31,971 nt of DNA from the NCBI RefSeq assembly GCF_000972705.2, contig NZ_LATL02000300.1, forward strand, positions 1 through 31,971, in the 5' to 3' direction. Shown one piece after another: positions 8,222 through 17,475 of the stretch. Both the position numbers and the translations under genes were made by a program. This DNA comes from Limnoraphis robusta CS-951. Lineage in GTDB: Bacteria > Cyanobacteriota > Cyanobacteriia > Cyanobacteriales > Microcoleaceae. Below the pieces are notes generated by a model. That model made no database searches, was not told where the DNA came from, and worked only from the letters and a program-made list of their open reading frames with translations. Within the stretch, counting starts at the first letter, position 1. Each line of letters begins with the position of its first letter.

Positions 8222-9321
8222 GAATTATACCATAAAATATAAATGAGCAAAACATCAATACTTCCAAAAATAAGAAGAAAACCTGGGTTTAAAATTATGC
8301 CAATTCCTTCTGTCTGGATTATCAAAAACACCACTCCATTCCAGAGTAAGCTACAAATCCAGAACAATACTATCTCGAAATATCGAGGCATCAGAGGCAT
8401 CAAAGGTGAAGTATCAAGCGTGTAACTTCTCGGTTTTTGTTTTATTTTAACTCGACTTCTTTGAACTTCTTTCTGAAGAGATTGAAGCACAGAGTCAGCA
8501 GAAGAAATCATTGCCGAGTTTTTATTCAGTGCATTCAAAGCTTCTGTTGCCGACTGAAATCGATCTTCAAACATCGGTTCTAACATTCTCTCTAACCAAT
8601 GGGCAAATTCAGATGAGATTCGTACAGAAGAACGAACATCTATTTTCATCCGCTTTTGGGGAAGTTCGTCAGGGGAACGATGGGTTAATAGATAGAGTAA
8701 AGTTCCGCCTAAACTATACAAATCAGAAGCAGGATAGGCTTTTCCTCGCAACTGTTCTGGGGGCATATATCCAATAGTTCCGACAAAGGTTCCACTGAAA
8801 GATATTGTGTTGCGATAGATATCTTGAACTGCCCCAAAATCCACTAAAAACACCTTTCCATCGGCTTTTCGAATAATATTTTGAGGTTTGATATCCCGAT
8901 GAATAATGGGTGGATTAAGTTGATGTAAATAGCTGATAATCTCTAAAATTTTAATCGCTATTTGCTTAATTTCTGCTTCTGTTGGATGCCAACCTTTTTC
9001 AACCCAAGCGGTTAAAGAGTCTCCAGAAACTAATTCTCGAATTAAATAAAATTGTCGATCTTCGTCTGTATCGAGGTGAAAATAATCGAGATATTTTGGA
9101 ATTCCTGGATGATTTAAGTGAGAAAGAACTTTCGCTTCTCGTTCAAATAATTCTAGTATTTTCCAGTCTTGGGCTTGTCGCAAGGAAACGGCTTTAAGGG
9201 CGACTCGTTGATAATTTGTCAGATCTTCGGCTTCATAGGTAATTCCCATTCCTCCCTCACCCAAAGGGGTAACGATGCGATAGCGTTGAGCAATAATATC
9301 ATTGGGTTGATGTAGAGTCAT
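8164..9321 (-). CDS. Membrane-anchored Ser/Thr protein kinase (Hanks type)
   Basis: A 385-residue eukaryotic-like kinase. The catalytic domain spans residues 14-270: glycine loop GEGGMG (21-26), ATP-binding Lys43 in VALKAV, catalytic HRDIKPQN with Asp143, DFG at 161-163, and the activation-segment end GYMPPEQ. All key residues are present, so it should be active. Residues about 310-370 form two hydrophobic segments (FEIVLFWICSLLW and IILNPGFLLIFGSIDVLLIY), a C-terminal membrane anchor common in cyanobacterial kinases of unknown substrate. There is no sensor repeat domain. The stop lies inside the start of the downstream ATL gene. A palindrome and terminator separate it from the next gene upstream on this strand's right side. 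Confidence 0.93.
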   Translation of the reverse strand: MTLHQPNDIIAQRYRIVTPLGEGGMGITYEAEDLTNYQRVALKAVSLRQAQDWKILELFEREAKVLSHLNHPGIPKYLDYFHLDTDEDRQFYLIRELVSGDSLTAWVEKGWHPTEAEIKQIAIKILEIISYLHQLNPPIIHRDIKPQNIIRKADGKVFLVDFGAVQDIYRNTISFSGTFVGTIGYMPPEQLRGKAYPASDLYSLGGTLLYLLTHRSPDELPQKRMKIDVRSSVRISSEFAHWLERMLEPMFEDRFQSATEALNALNKNSAMISSADSVLQSLQKEVQRSRVKIKQKPRSYTLDTSPLMPLMPRYFEIVLFWICSLLWNGVVFLIIQTEGIGIILNPGFLLIFGSIDVLLIYILWYNSCLPMIKYTISFVRFQSGK

Positions 9322-9372
9322 GTTGACGTTTCTCCCGTTAAACCCGTTCTTGATCTATTATGACTTAAAATT

Positions 9373-9439
9373 GTAGGGTGCATCAAATCCGCAGTCTTTG
9401 TATCTAAGTCATTAAATTAACCTGTTTGATGCACCCTAC
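9373..9439. repeat. Palindromic element GTAGGGTGCATCAAA
   Basis: GTAGGGTGCATCAAA (9373-9387) and its perfect reverse complement (9425-9439) flank a 37-bp spacer. Similar GTAGGGTGC-type palindromes are common intergenic repeats in cyanobacteria. Confidence 0.7.
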
Positions 9440-9448
9440 TTATGCACT

Positions 9449-9481
9449 AAAAACCCGGTTTCTTTGAGAAACCGGGTTTTT
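9449..9481. terminator. Bidirectional-looking terminator AACCCGGTTTCT / AGAAACCGGGTT
   Basis: A perfect 15-bp stem, AAAAACCCGGTTTCT and its complement, with a 3-nt loop and T-runs on both strands. It lies 16 bases beyond the stop of the NMT1-like gene on the minus strand. A mutated version recurs at 11876-11904. Confidence 0.75.
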
Positions 9482-9496
9482 ATAACTCTACTGTAA

Positions 9497-10525
9497 TCAT
9501 ACTGACCAAACGGTTAAATCGACAGAATCAGAGAGTTTTGGAACATTTTTAATAATATTATACTGAACTAAACGCTCTGACATACTTTTCCAACGTTCTG
9601 GTGAAATTAAACCCAACGGTTGATCTAAACTTTCTCCCTGGGTAATATATTCTGAAATCAATTCTAACGATTGAGTTTGATAGTCTAAATTATTGTATTT
9701 ACTCTTAGGGTTAACGTAATTTTCAACAACAATTTTAGCCGCTTCTGGAATATTTTTTAGAGCGAGTTTCCAGCCTTGAAAGGTTGCTTTTAGAAAGGCT
9801 TTTACCTGTTCTCGCTGCATTTCTAACAGAGAATTATGAGCAAAAATCGTCTGAACGTAAGCGTCATAACCATAGTCACTCAAGCGAATAACGTTTGGTT
9901 CAATTCCGGTTTGGTAAGCAAAGCCTATCGGTTCATCAACGAGATAACATTGAACTGCATCGACTTCCCCAGTTAACAATTTATCGTATTTTTCATCTAA
10001 TGAAATATTGACAACTTCTATCTCATCTGATGAAAGTTGACTATAGCCCATCACTAAGTCCATGACTTTTTGTGTATCACCATGAACGCCGACTTTTTTT
10101 CCGACTAAATCATGCAAAGATGCTATATTATTATCAGGCATTGACATCAAACCCAAGGGAGAAGTTTGAAACATGGTTGCAACGGCTTTGATGGGTTTTC
10201 CGGTTGCTTGAGCGGCTAATATAACGTCTTGTTCCGCACAACCAATAATCGTCGGATTTTCTGCAACAATATCTAAAAGATCAACCCCAAAATCCCAAGG
10301 GTGAATGTTAATTTTTAATCCTTCTAGGGTATACAGTTGATAATAATCTGCCAGTAAAACCCCAGCAAATTGAACATTATATTTCCAGTCTAATTGTAGG
10401 GTTAATTCAGTTAATGAGGGACGAAATAACTGCTCCGGTTGAGGACGTTTTCCGAAGTCTCCCAACAGCCAAAACGTACTCAAAAAACTTGATTTTTGCA
10501 GGAAATTTCGACGACTAATTAACAC
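9497..10525 (-). CDS. NMT1/THI5-like ABC transporter substrate-binding protein
   Basis: 342 residues of the periplasmic-binding-protein fold of the NMT1/THI5-like group (PF09084 type), which includes pyrimidine-precursor, riboflavin and sulfonate/taurine binders. The N-terminus MLISRRNFLQKSSFLSTFW contains SRRNFL, a twin-arginine-like export signal at residues 4-9, so it is probably exported folded. The body has LTLQLDWKYNVQFAGVLLADYY, typical of the THI5-like branch, and the hinge-region pattern LVGKKVGVHGD. No permease or ATPase gene lies beside it; the neighbour 20 bases upstream is a UbiH-type monooxygenase. Ligand cannot be deduced. The C-terminal domain looks complete. Confidence 0.85.
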   Translation of the reverse strand: MLISRRNFLQKSSFLSTFWLLGDFGKRPQPEQLFRPSLTELTLQLDWKYNVQFAGVLLADYYQLYTLEGLKINIHPWDFGVDLLDIVAENPTIIGCAEQDVILAAQATGKPIKAVATMFQTSPLGLMSMPDNNIASLHDLVGKKVGVHGDTQKVMDLVMGYSQLSSDEIEVVNISLDEKYDKLLTGEVDAVQCYLVDEPIGFAYQTGIEPNVIRLSDYGYDAYVQTIFAHNSLLEMQREQVKAFLKATFQGWKLALKNIPEAAKIVVENYVNPKSKYNNLDYQTQSLELISEYITQGESLDQPLGLISPERWKSMSERLVQYNIIKNVPKLSDSVDLTVWSV

Positions 10526-10545
10526 GATGGAATGATAAAAATGGT

Positions 10546-11799
10546 TTAGTATTGAGGATGAATAGAACGACCAAACAGCCCCGTCATTACACGTAAAGCC
10601 AAATATCGAAAAGGTTTAACTTTTCCTAAACTCCACAATCCCCAGCGACGAATTGTTACTTTTGGCCGCCAATTTCCAGAAAACATTCGATCTAGGAAAT
10701 CAGTAAAGGCTAATATTAGCAAATTTTCTTTTTGACGCCAAGCTTGATAACGTTTTAAAACGCGCATTTGTCCGATATCTTCATGGTTTTGAGCGGCTTG
10801 TCGCAATATTTGAGCCAACGCCCCCGCATCGCGAACCCCCATATTTAAACCTTGGCCGCCCACAGGATGACAACAATGGGCTGCATCGCCAATTAACGCC
10901 AGTCTGTGTTGAATATAGCGTTGGCTTTGCATCAGTTGAACGGGGAAAACATAGCGATCGCTTTCTAATTCTAAACGGCCTAAAAGTCCGCCTGTGCGAT
11001 ATTCTAACAACTGTAAAAACGCTTCTTCATCCAGATTTTTTAAGGCTTCGGCTTCGGCGTGAGGCGCCGTCCACACCACCTGACAACGGTTTCCCGGTAA
11101 AGGCAAAACCCCCATCGGGCCACTCGGCCAGAAGCGCTCAAACGCGACATTATTGTGAGATTTTTCGGTTTTGATCGTCATGGCGATGCAAGACTGCCAA
11201 TATTTCCAGCCATAGGTAGAAATTCCCGCCGCTTGACGTAAAGGCGATCGCGAACCATCAGCAGCAATGACTAACTGAGTTCGCAGGGTTTGAGTTTTTC
11301 CCTCTACTTCTAGCTCAATTTCGGCAAAATCCGGCTGATCATTCACTTTTACCACTTTCGCCGGACAAAGCCAAGAAACGTTTTCACAGGAGTCGAGAAA
11401 ATCGTGCATTGCGGTTAAAATCACCGAATGTTCACCGACATAACCCAGCGCCTCAGTCCCAAGATCTTCCGGTTTGAAGTGAACCACAGTGGGATGATCG
11501 CTGTCGCTGAGACTAATTTGACGAAAGGTGGTAATTTTCGGTAGGATCTCGTCCCAGACTCCCATTGCTTGTAGAATGCGTCCCGTTTGCAGCGTTAGGG
11601 CGTAGGCTTGTCGGCGACTAGCGGCGACGGTTTTAGCTTGGGGTTCGATCAAGACAACTCTCAGATTAGAATTTTTTAATCCACAGGCGAGAGTCGCCCC
11701 GACAATACCGCCACCGACAATGGCTAAGTCGTAGTCAAGATTAAGCTGAGACTGCCGTTGAGATTGGGTTTTTGTGTGTGAACGCTGCTCAAGAAGCAT
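10546..11799 (-). CDS. UbiH/Coq6-family FAD-dependent monooxygenase
   Basis: 417 residues of the flavoprotein hydroxylase family that includes UbiH, UbiF and Coq6. It has the Rossmann motif AIVGGGIVGATLACGL (GxGxxG at residues 29-34), the DG motif AADGSRSPLRQAAG (Asp181-Gly182), and the FAD ribityl-binding motif ALIGDAAHCCHPVGGQGLNM (GDAAH at 304-308). The family hydroxylates quinone-ring precursors. Cyanobacteria make plastoquinone rather than ubiquinone, so the substrate here is an open question. It lies 20 bases upstream of the NMT1-like gene on the same strand, so the two are likely co-transcribed. The first 20 residues are a polar, Gln-rich extension. Confidence 0.9.
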   Translation of the reverse strand: MLLEQRSHTKTQSQRQSQLNLDYDLAIVGGGIVGATLACGLKNSNLRVVLIEPQAKTVAASRRQAYALTLQTGRILQAMGVWDEILPKITTFRQISLSDSDHPTVVHFKPEDLGTEALGYVGEHSVILTAMHDFLDSCENVSWLCPAKVVKVNDQPDFAEIELEVEGKTQTLRTQLVIAADGSRSPLRQAAGISTYGWKYWQSCIAMTIKTEKSHNNVAFERFWPSGPMGVLPLPGNRCQVVWTAPHAEAEALKNLDEEAFLQLLEYRTGGLLGRLELESDRYVFPVQLMQSQRYIQHRLALIGDAAHCCHPVGGQGLNMGVRDAGALAQILRQAAQNHEDIGQMRVLKRYQAWRQKENLLILAFTDFLDRMFSGNWRPKVTIRRWGLWSLGKVKPFRYLALRVMTGLFGRSIHPQY

Positions 11800-11875
11800 A
11801 ATTAGGGAATTGACGACCGATGCTGACGAATTTATACCTATTCTATTCTGACTGAAAATCGCAAATTTCGCACAG

Positions 11876-11904
11876 AACCCGGTCTCTAAGAGAAACCAGG
11901 TTTT
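11876..11904. repeat. Imperfect copy of the AACCCGGTTTCT palindrome
   Basis: AACCCGGTCTCT is followed by AGAGAAACCAGGTTTTT. It resembles the terminator at 9449-9481 with several changes, and sits between the rhodanese stop and the monooxygenase start, where it may end transcription of the rhodanese gene. Confidence 0.55.
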
Positions 11905-11923
11905 TAATACCTACTGTGCTAAT

Positions 11924-12286
11924 TCAATACCGAGGGATTAACGGATCAATGACGGCGGAGTAAGCATCTATCCCTCCTGCGATATTTTTGACATTGGTAA
12001 ACCCCTGACGTATCAACCACTGGCACATTTGAGCCGATCGCATTCCGTGATGACACATTACCAAGGTTTCTTTTTCAAGATCGAGATGGCTGTGAATTTT
12101 GTCAGACCATTGGCTAAATTCGCTCAAGGGTAGGTTGATAAATCCCTCCAGGTGAGCAATTTCCACCTCTTGAGGTTCACGAACATCCACAAGCTGTAGA
12201 TTTTCGGTTGAACCTTCTGTTAGACGGTGTTCTAACTCTTCAACCGTAATTTCAGGGATGGATTGATAGGAAAACGACTCGGACAT
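11924..12286 (-). CDS. Rhodanese-like domain protein
   Basis: A single rhodanese domain of 120 residues. LQLVDVREPQEVEIAHLEGFINLPL is the CH2A/CH2B-type opening. The active loop MCHHGMRSAQM carries Cys78, which would hold the persulfide. Single-domain proteins of this kind resemble GlpE/PspE sulfurtransferases; the physiological acceptor is unknown. No sulfur-metabolism gene is adjacent. The 106-base gap to the large helicase gene upstream on the same strand has no recognisable terminator, so read-through is possible. Confidence 0.92.
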   Translation of the reverse strand: MSESFSYQSIPEITVEELEHRLTEGSTENLQLVDVREPQEVEIAHLEGFINLPLSEFSQWSDKIHSHLDLEKETLVMCHHGMRSAQMCQWLIRQGFTNVKNIAGGIDAYSAVIDPLIPRY

Positions 12287-12392
12287 GAGCGGAATTCACC
12301 TTTAGGGTAAGGAAACAATGACTGGCAATCTCCTCATCAATTGTATATAAAAATCCGGCAATTGCAATTGAGATTGATCCATAACTTCTATT

Positions 12393-15300
12393 TTAAAGAT
12401 AAATTTTGTTAGGGATTCCTCTAATTTGCAATTCGATCCGGGGTTGTTCACTGCTGTAAAAGACAATACCTTTATAATCTCTTTCAGGATTCCCAAAACG
12501 AAGTTGATGACCATCAAAAGCTTCAATCGCCACATCTCCGATTTTAATTCGACTGCGTTTACGATCAATTGTAACTTGCAACTCCTTGGAAGTCACAGTA
12601 TCTCGAATCCACACCCAGAGCGTTAATTCCCGTCGCACTCGCTTCATCTCCAAATGAGCCACTTGAAAACTATAAATCTTTATTTCACGGTTAATCAGTT
12701 TGATTTGTGTTCCGGGGGGTAATCCAATAATTCCTAAATCCGAGTCAGACGCAACAAAATCAGAGTTTTCTTCCTTTGTAACAGAAGTTGATTCTAAAGT
12801 GACCTGAACATCAAGACGAGGCGGTTCAGGGGAAACTTCCGCCGGAATAATCACCCAATCATAGGCTTTACGAGTAATTTCTTGGCGAATTTCTTCGGCT
12901 CTTTTAGGTTCAGCAACAACAGCATAATCTCGCTGTTTGAGTTTAGTTGCAATCCAACGTTTTCGGGCAAATTGGCTCAAATAAGAATCATCATGGTTGA
13001 CAAATTTTTCGTAAAATCTCAAGGTAGGAACTAATTCCCCTATTTTTTCTAATGCTACGCCTATTTCTTCAACCGAAAGATGCTGTCGCCACTGAGAATG
13101 AGACAAGACTTTTTCGAGAAAGCCCACATATCGACTGCGGAAATCTCGCGCTTGTTCGGGTGTTAAACTGGAACGGGCTAACTGTCGTACCCATGCCAAT
13201 CTAAACTGCATTGTTTCAGCTTTGGGATATTTATCAATCGCGGTGATTGCATCAACCCAGCGCTTTGTTCTAATTAAATACTCGATCCAATCTTTTTCGC
13301 GATGTTGTTTTTCTAAAGCTTGTCCGATGCAATCAATATATTTTAACCATTGTTGAGTTCCGGGTTTTCCCGCCTTCTCCCATTCGTTAACAATGCGTTG
13401 ATAATCTCCGACTTTTTCTAAATAGGGAAATCCCTCTGGAAATCCCAGTAATTCAGCTTCAGCCAGATTATATTCTCGCTTTTGGGTGGCACCACTCTCT
13501 CGCCAACAGCGCACCGCTCGTCTGAGGTTTTGAGCGTGATAAAAACAATCGCCTGCGAGTTCTAGCAGTCCATGATATTTGGCTTCATCTAAGCCTTCTA
13601 AAACATCTCCTAATCTTTGCCAATCTTTTTTGTCGAGTGGTTTTTCTCGGATCAGATTGCGAATTTGACGGCTATATTCTTGAATGGCGGCTTTCCAGGG
13701 TTTAACGAGGCGATTTTCCGCCAGTAACTTATTGGCTAAATTTTCTTCTAAAAAGCGAGTAAAACTTTTAACATTTGCTAGGGTTTTTGGCGTTTGCGCC
13801 ATGAATTCAACGATTGAACGTTCAATGGGTTTTTGTTCAGGAAATTGTTGATACCAATCGATTAACGCCTGCCAACAGAGTCCTTCCCAAAAACAACTCC
13901 AGGCTTCTTTTTCTTTTCCTCGTTGTAAGAATAACATTCCGGCTGGATGAAATTTTTTCTCGAATTTTAACGCCCAAGCCTGACATAAATCAGCTCGTTC
14001 TAAATTGCCTAATTCGCTGTAAAATTGTTGAGCGCGTCGTAAAGAAGTCGCATCATTTTGGCTGCGTCCGTTTTCTTCAAATTCTTTCGCCTGAGACTCT
14101 CGGTTATCTCGATCTAATCCCCCTAAATTATCTCCCCAACGTAACCCCCCAATTGAACTTTCCCAGAGGCTTCTATCTTCGACTTGTTGCAACCAAAATT
14201 CAAGTTGATTTGTCTGATCATCGCTGGCATATTCCCACAATAAACGATCTCCGAGTTCGGTATCAATAATAATCAAATCCGACATTCCTCGACTCGCCGC
14301 CACATAGAGTTTATTAAAAAAGTATTCTAACTCTAACGGATGAGTTTCTTGAGGAGCGAGATAATCCCAAATCGGACGCTGAAACTCTTTGGCAAACTGT
14401 TCGCCAAACTTATATAATATGACTAAGGGGAACTCTAAACCTTTGGCTTGAATCGCGCTCAAAACATTTTTGGGTGGATTTTCTTCACTCACTTCGGGAA
14501 ATAAACCCGCTAAAAATTCATCATTTTTGATATATTGTAGTTCTCCACCCGCTTCACAAGGTACAATAAAAATGGGAGATTTTTCGACATGACGTTTTAA
14601 GGCTTCAGCCGAAAATCCCCGTTGACCAAAAATAAACTTTTGCGGTTCATTAGAGTCAGTGTATGTTTGCCAAGCGGCTTGGGGTTTTAGTTCGCGAATT
14701 TGGAATAAAATATGTCTCCATAAATGAATTAAATTCGTGACTTTAACAATCGATAAACTCGAGCGATAATTGGACTCTAGTTCATAAAATGTCATGTTCA
14801 AATTTAACTGATGACTGGGATCGAGAACCGCAATCACCTGATCAAAAAACGTTGCTTTCACACTTTCCCAGCGAAACCCTGTAGGATTTAACGTTTGAAA
14901 GGGATCACCCGCAAACGCAAAGGGCAAACTGTGAACGGGCGGATATAAATCACATTTTGAAAATGCCGATAACTGCATAATTAACCGCAATTCTAACTTC
15001 GTAAAATCTTGGGCTTCATCACAAAAAATTGCGGTATATTGAGACGGAAAACATTGTAAATCTAGGACTTTGCGAATTAAATCTTGATCATCCCAATATC
15101 CTTCTCTCGTTGTCAGTTGATGATACCAGGGCCAAACTTGTTGATAAATCGCTTGAAAAATATCAGGAGAAATCGTTCTTTCCCGTCGAGGAACTTCTTG
15201 ATAATCTGCGGGATTCATATATCCCTCTTGTTCACCTGTGAGGGTATATCCTTTGATAAACGTGCGGATAATATGCCAACACAATTCAGGGGAATAACGG

Positions 15301-16655
15301 CTGTGTCTGCGACTGCAATGTTGACGAAAATCATAAAATGAAATGTATTTATCTGGATCGAAGTGAATATTCTCTTCCGGGGGAAGTTGATTCAGGAGAA
15401 AATTTTGAAACGACTGAAAACAATCACAGATTGACAGCTTGTCTTCTTGATATCCGTTGCCATCCAGAAGATATTTATGATGATTATTCAGCAGTTTTTC
15501 AACCGCTTCTTGGGCTTTGACTAGCAGCTTTTCATTATAGGTTAAAAACAAAGGTTTATAGATTTTTTCGTCTTTTTTAGGCTTATTTTTTAGATAATAT
15601 TTTTGATAGCGATCGCAATAATCCGCAAACAAATAAACCAACATCGTTGACTTGCCACTACCCGCCCGTCCATTAATAAAAACAGGGAGAGAATGGGTAT
15701 TTTGTTCAGCCGTCGAAAGTTCATGTAAAATTTCTTCTTCTTCCACCGACAGCGCTAAATTAATCCCCGATTCTTGTTCAAGTTCGAGCCAAACTTCAGC
15801 ATCTAAAATCAAATAACCCGGATAAGAACGACGAGTATAGCGAGATAAATCATCAAACGTCACATTTTGAGAAAACAGCGTTTGAGTATTTTCAGGGGAA
15901 AAAATATGAGTCACATGACCCACTTCTGCCAGTTCAGTTAACGCCGGATCTCGATCAAACGTTGCCAACAAAAACAAAACATTTCGATGAGGCCAATCAA
16001 CCGTTTCCACCAAACTATACAAAATATAGCGATGTTCATTGGGTTTCCCACACAAATAAACATTTAACCAGTTTGTCTGATTGCGGCGAATGCCGTTATT
16101 AAACTCACTTTCCCCCATTAAATGGGTAATAATTTCGTGATAGGTTTTCCATTGAAGTTGAATATCCCGTTGCTTAAATTGATTCACCCAAACTTCACTT
16201 TCACAAATGATCAAATCAGCCGTATTTCTTGCCCAACTCGGACGTTCTAGCCAAAGATGATATAATTGATCAGGTAGCGGTTGCCGACGATTAATTAATT
16301 GTTGTTCTTCTCGTTGGACGTTCAAACTGGCCGCCAATTGTTGAGGGTCAACAGACGGTTCGAGGTGAAGTGTGCCGTATTCCTCTGGATTTCTCAGAAA
16401 TGCTTCGTATTCCTTGCCCCCTCGCGTGAAAACGTCCAGTAGACACAGCACTTCCTCAGTCCCCAGTCGCAGAACTTTTCCCAACAGTCTCAAATTTCTG
16501 ACGGGTCGCTTCAAATAGGGATAATTTCGTTCAAACAAAGCTTCGACGGCAGTCATCCCTTGACTCTTGACCGTGACCAAAAGTTCAGCTACCTGACTTT
16601 GAATGCCGTGTTGTCTGGCTTGTTCATCAAACCGAGGAGTGGTGTAAATATACAT
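12393..16655 (-). CDS. 1420-residue UvrD/Rep-like superfamily 1 helicase with TPR-like C-terminal region
   Basis: A very large protein with a split SF1A helicase core. Visible motifs, in order: Walker A GRAGSGKST (Lys335), Walker B DEAQD (546-550), motif III FAGDPFQTLNPTGF, NYRSS (from Asn629), motif V QAKGLEFPLVIL (about 735-745) and motif VI YVAASRG (about 783-789). The wide gap between motif I and II leaves room for inserted subdomains. Residues 1-95 hold a small domain ending GKEYEAFLRNPEEYG, possibly RelE-like (weak). Residues 880-1170 look like TPR-type helical repeats (AGDCFYHAQNLRRAVRCWRESG). About 110 C-terminal residues are beta-rich. The order helicase core then TPR recalls TRANK1-type proteins. 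Function unknown; RNA or DNA remodelling, or defence, are both possible. The gene is monocistronic or leads into the rhodanese gene. Confidence 0.85.
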   Translation of the reverse strand: MYIYTTPRFDEQARQHGIQSQVAELLVTVKSQGMTAVEALFERNYPYLKRPVRNLRLLGKVLRLGTEEVLCLLDVFTRGGKEYEAFLRNPEEYGTLHLEPSVDPQQLAASLNVQREEQQLINRRQPLPDQLYHLWLERPSWARNTADLIICESEVWVNQFKQRDIQLQWKTYHEIITHLMGESEFNNGIRRNQTNWLNVYLCGKPNEHRYILYSLVETVDWPHRNVLFLLATFDRDPALTELAEVGHVTHIFSPENTQTLFSQNVTFDDLSRYTRRSYPGYLILDAEVWLELEQESGINLALSVEEEEILHELSTAEQNTHSLPVFINGRAGSGKSTMLVYLFADYCDRYQKYYLKNKPKKDEKIYKPLFLTYNEKLLVKAQEAVEKLLNNHHKYLLDGNGYQEDKLSICDCFQSFQNFLLNQLPPEENIHFDPDKYISFYDFRQHCSRRHSRYSPELCWHIIRTFIKGYTLTGEQEGYMNPADYQEVPRRERTISPDIFQAIYQQVWPWYHQLTTREGYWDDQDLIRKVLDLQCFPSQYTAIFCDEAQDFTKLELRLIMQLSAFSKCDLYPPVHSLPFAFAGDPFQTLNPTGFRWESVKATFFDQVIAVLDPSHQLNLNMTFYELESNYRSSLSIVKVTNLIHLWRHILFQIRELKPQAAWQTYTDSNEPQKFIFGQRGFSAEALKRHVEKSPIFIVPCEAGGELQYIKNDEFLAGLFPEVSEENPPKNVLSAIQAKGLEFPLVILYKFGEQFAKEFQRPIWDYLAPQETHPLELEYFFNKLYVAASRGMSDLIIIDTELGDRLLWEYASDDQTNQLEFWLQQVEDRSLWESSIGGLRWGDNLGGLDRDNRESQAKEFEENGRSQNDATSLRRAQQFYSELGNLERADLCQAWALKFEKKFHPAGMLFLQRGKEKEAWSCFWEGLCWQALIDWYQQFPEQKPIERSIVEFMAQTPKTLANVKSFTRFLEENLANKLLAENRLVKPWKAAIQEYSRQIRNLIREKPLDKKDWQRLGDVLEGLDEAKYHGLLELAGDCFYHAQNLRRAVRCWRESGATQKREYNLAEAELLGFPEGFPYLEKVGDYQRIVNEWEKAGKPGTQQWLKYIDCIGQALEKQHREKDWIEYLIRTKRWVDAITAIDKYPKAETMQFRLAWVRQLARSSLTPEQARDFRSRYVGFLEKVLSHSQWRQHLSVEEIGVALEKIGELVPTLRFYEKFVNHDDSYLSQFARKRWIATKLKQRDYAVVAEPKRAEEIRQEITRKAYDWVIIPAEVSPEPPRLDVQVTLESTSVTKEENSDFVASDSDLGIIGLPPGTQIKLINREIKIYSFQVAHLEMKRVRRELTLWVWIRDTVTSKELQVTIDRKRSRIKIGDVAIEAFDGHQLRFGNPERDYKGIVFYSSEQPRIELQIRGIPNKIYL

Positions 16656-16952
16656 AAGTGTCCTTCCGCCAACGCCTGTTGATGCCCTATTAAGTCATTG
16701 TGCTAGATCAAGTTGACAGATTACAAACTTCTTTGACCGTCGGGACAACGCCAACCCCTCAGTTATCGGTGATCAATGCTAGAATCTCAGAGGCAAACGT
16801 AATAAAAATTAACCATTTTAGCCGGGTTTGTTTACCAAAAATAACGATTTCAGCTTGATATCTCAGAATAGGTTGTGAATATTGGAAATAGGGGCGCTCT
16901 GATGATCCCCAGCTAGGTCAGTCAGATCCCCTTGTGAGTACCATCAACACCC
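16656..16952. other. Intergenic region holding a duplicated VIT/VWA leader
   Basis: Divergent spacer between the helicase gene (minus) and the truncated paralogue (plus). About 16813-16875 resembles the sequence just upstream of the VIT/VWA gene (17375-17440). The best stretch is TTGATATCTCAGAATA against TTGATGTCTCAGAATA. No convincing promoter pair was found. Confidence 0.5.
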
Positions 16953-17357
16953 TTGAAGAAGATGAGGTCTTCAATTATGTCCGTATCTTTTATGAGTCCC
17001 ACTGATGTCTGCTTTGCAGATTGGTCAAGGACAAGGGATTGGATGCTGAAATATTCTCTCGCATCCGAAGCCGTTAGTCCGCTACAGGTGATTGATGTTA
17101 CCGGATTAGACACAGAAGGCATTGATTCTTTGAAAAACCATTTAAAAACTCTCGAAGTTCCTGCCGAATTCATGGGCGAATTAGTGTTTGAATTACAAGT
17201 TAAAAAGGATAGAATACGGCGTGTTTTATGGAATGAAAAAGCTTCAACTCTTAACAAAAAAACGATCATAAAAATGATTCAAAATGCCTTAAAAGATTGG
17301 ATCGTTCCCGATTGCGACAGTGAAATCTTAGTTCTCAGAATCCACATCAATTCCTAA
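16953..17357 (+). pseudogene. Truncated paralogue of the VIT/VWA protein, C-terminal domain only
   Basis: The frame encodes 134 residues. Residues 44-134 match the last 90 residues of the downstream VIT/VWA protein at about half of positions (for example GELVFEL and EKASTL are shared, and both end in NS). The VIT and VWA domains are absent. Residues 1-43 match nothing recognisable. Upstream DNA also resembles the leader of the full gene, so this is probably a tandem duplicate that lost its middle. The C-terminal domain itself has no stop or frameshift and keeps conserved positions, so a small functional protein cannot be excluded. ATG 16953 is uncertain, because internal ATGs at 16977 and 16992 are possible and no ribosome site stands out. 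Confidence 0.7.
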
Positions 17358-17475
17358 GCCTTCTGAGAAACTTAACAAAACTTCACTTAACCAGGGTCAT
17401 TTACTTCCGAAAAATCGAAATTTAACTTTGATGTCTCAGAATAAACGATAAATACTTATTTGGAGGGCTACTCCC

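Noticed and set aside
12302..12568. 88-codon minus-strand frame after the helicase gene
   Set aside because: Overlaps the helicase 3' end in another frame, has no ribosome site or recognisable domain.
13814..15520. Several plus-strand frames of 60-151 codons inside the helicase gene
   Set aside because: They are antisense shadows of a continuous, motif-rich protein.
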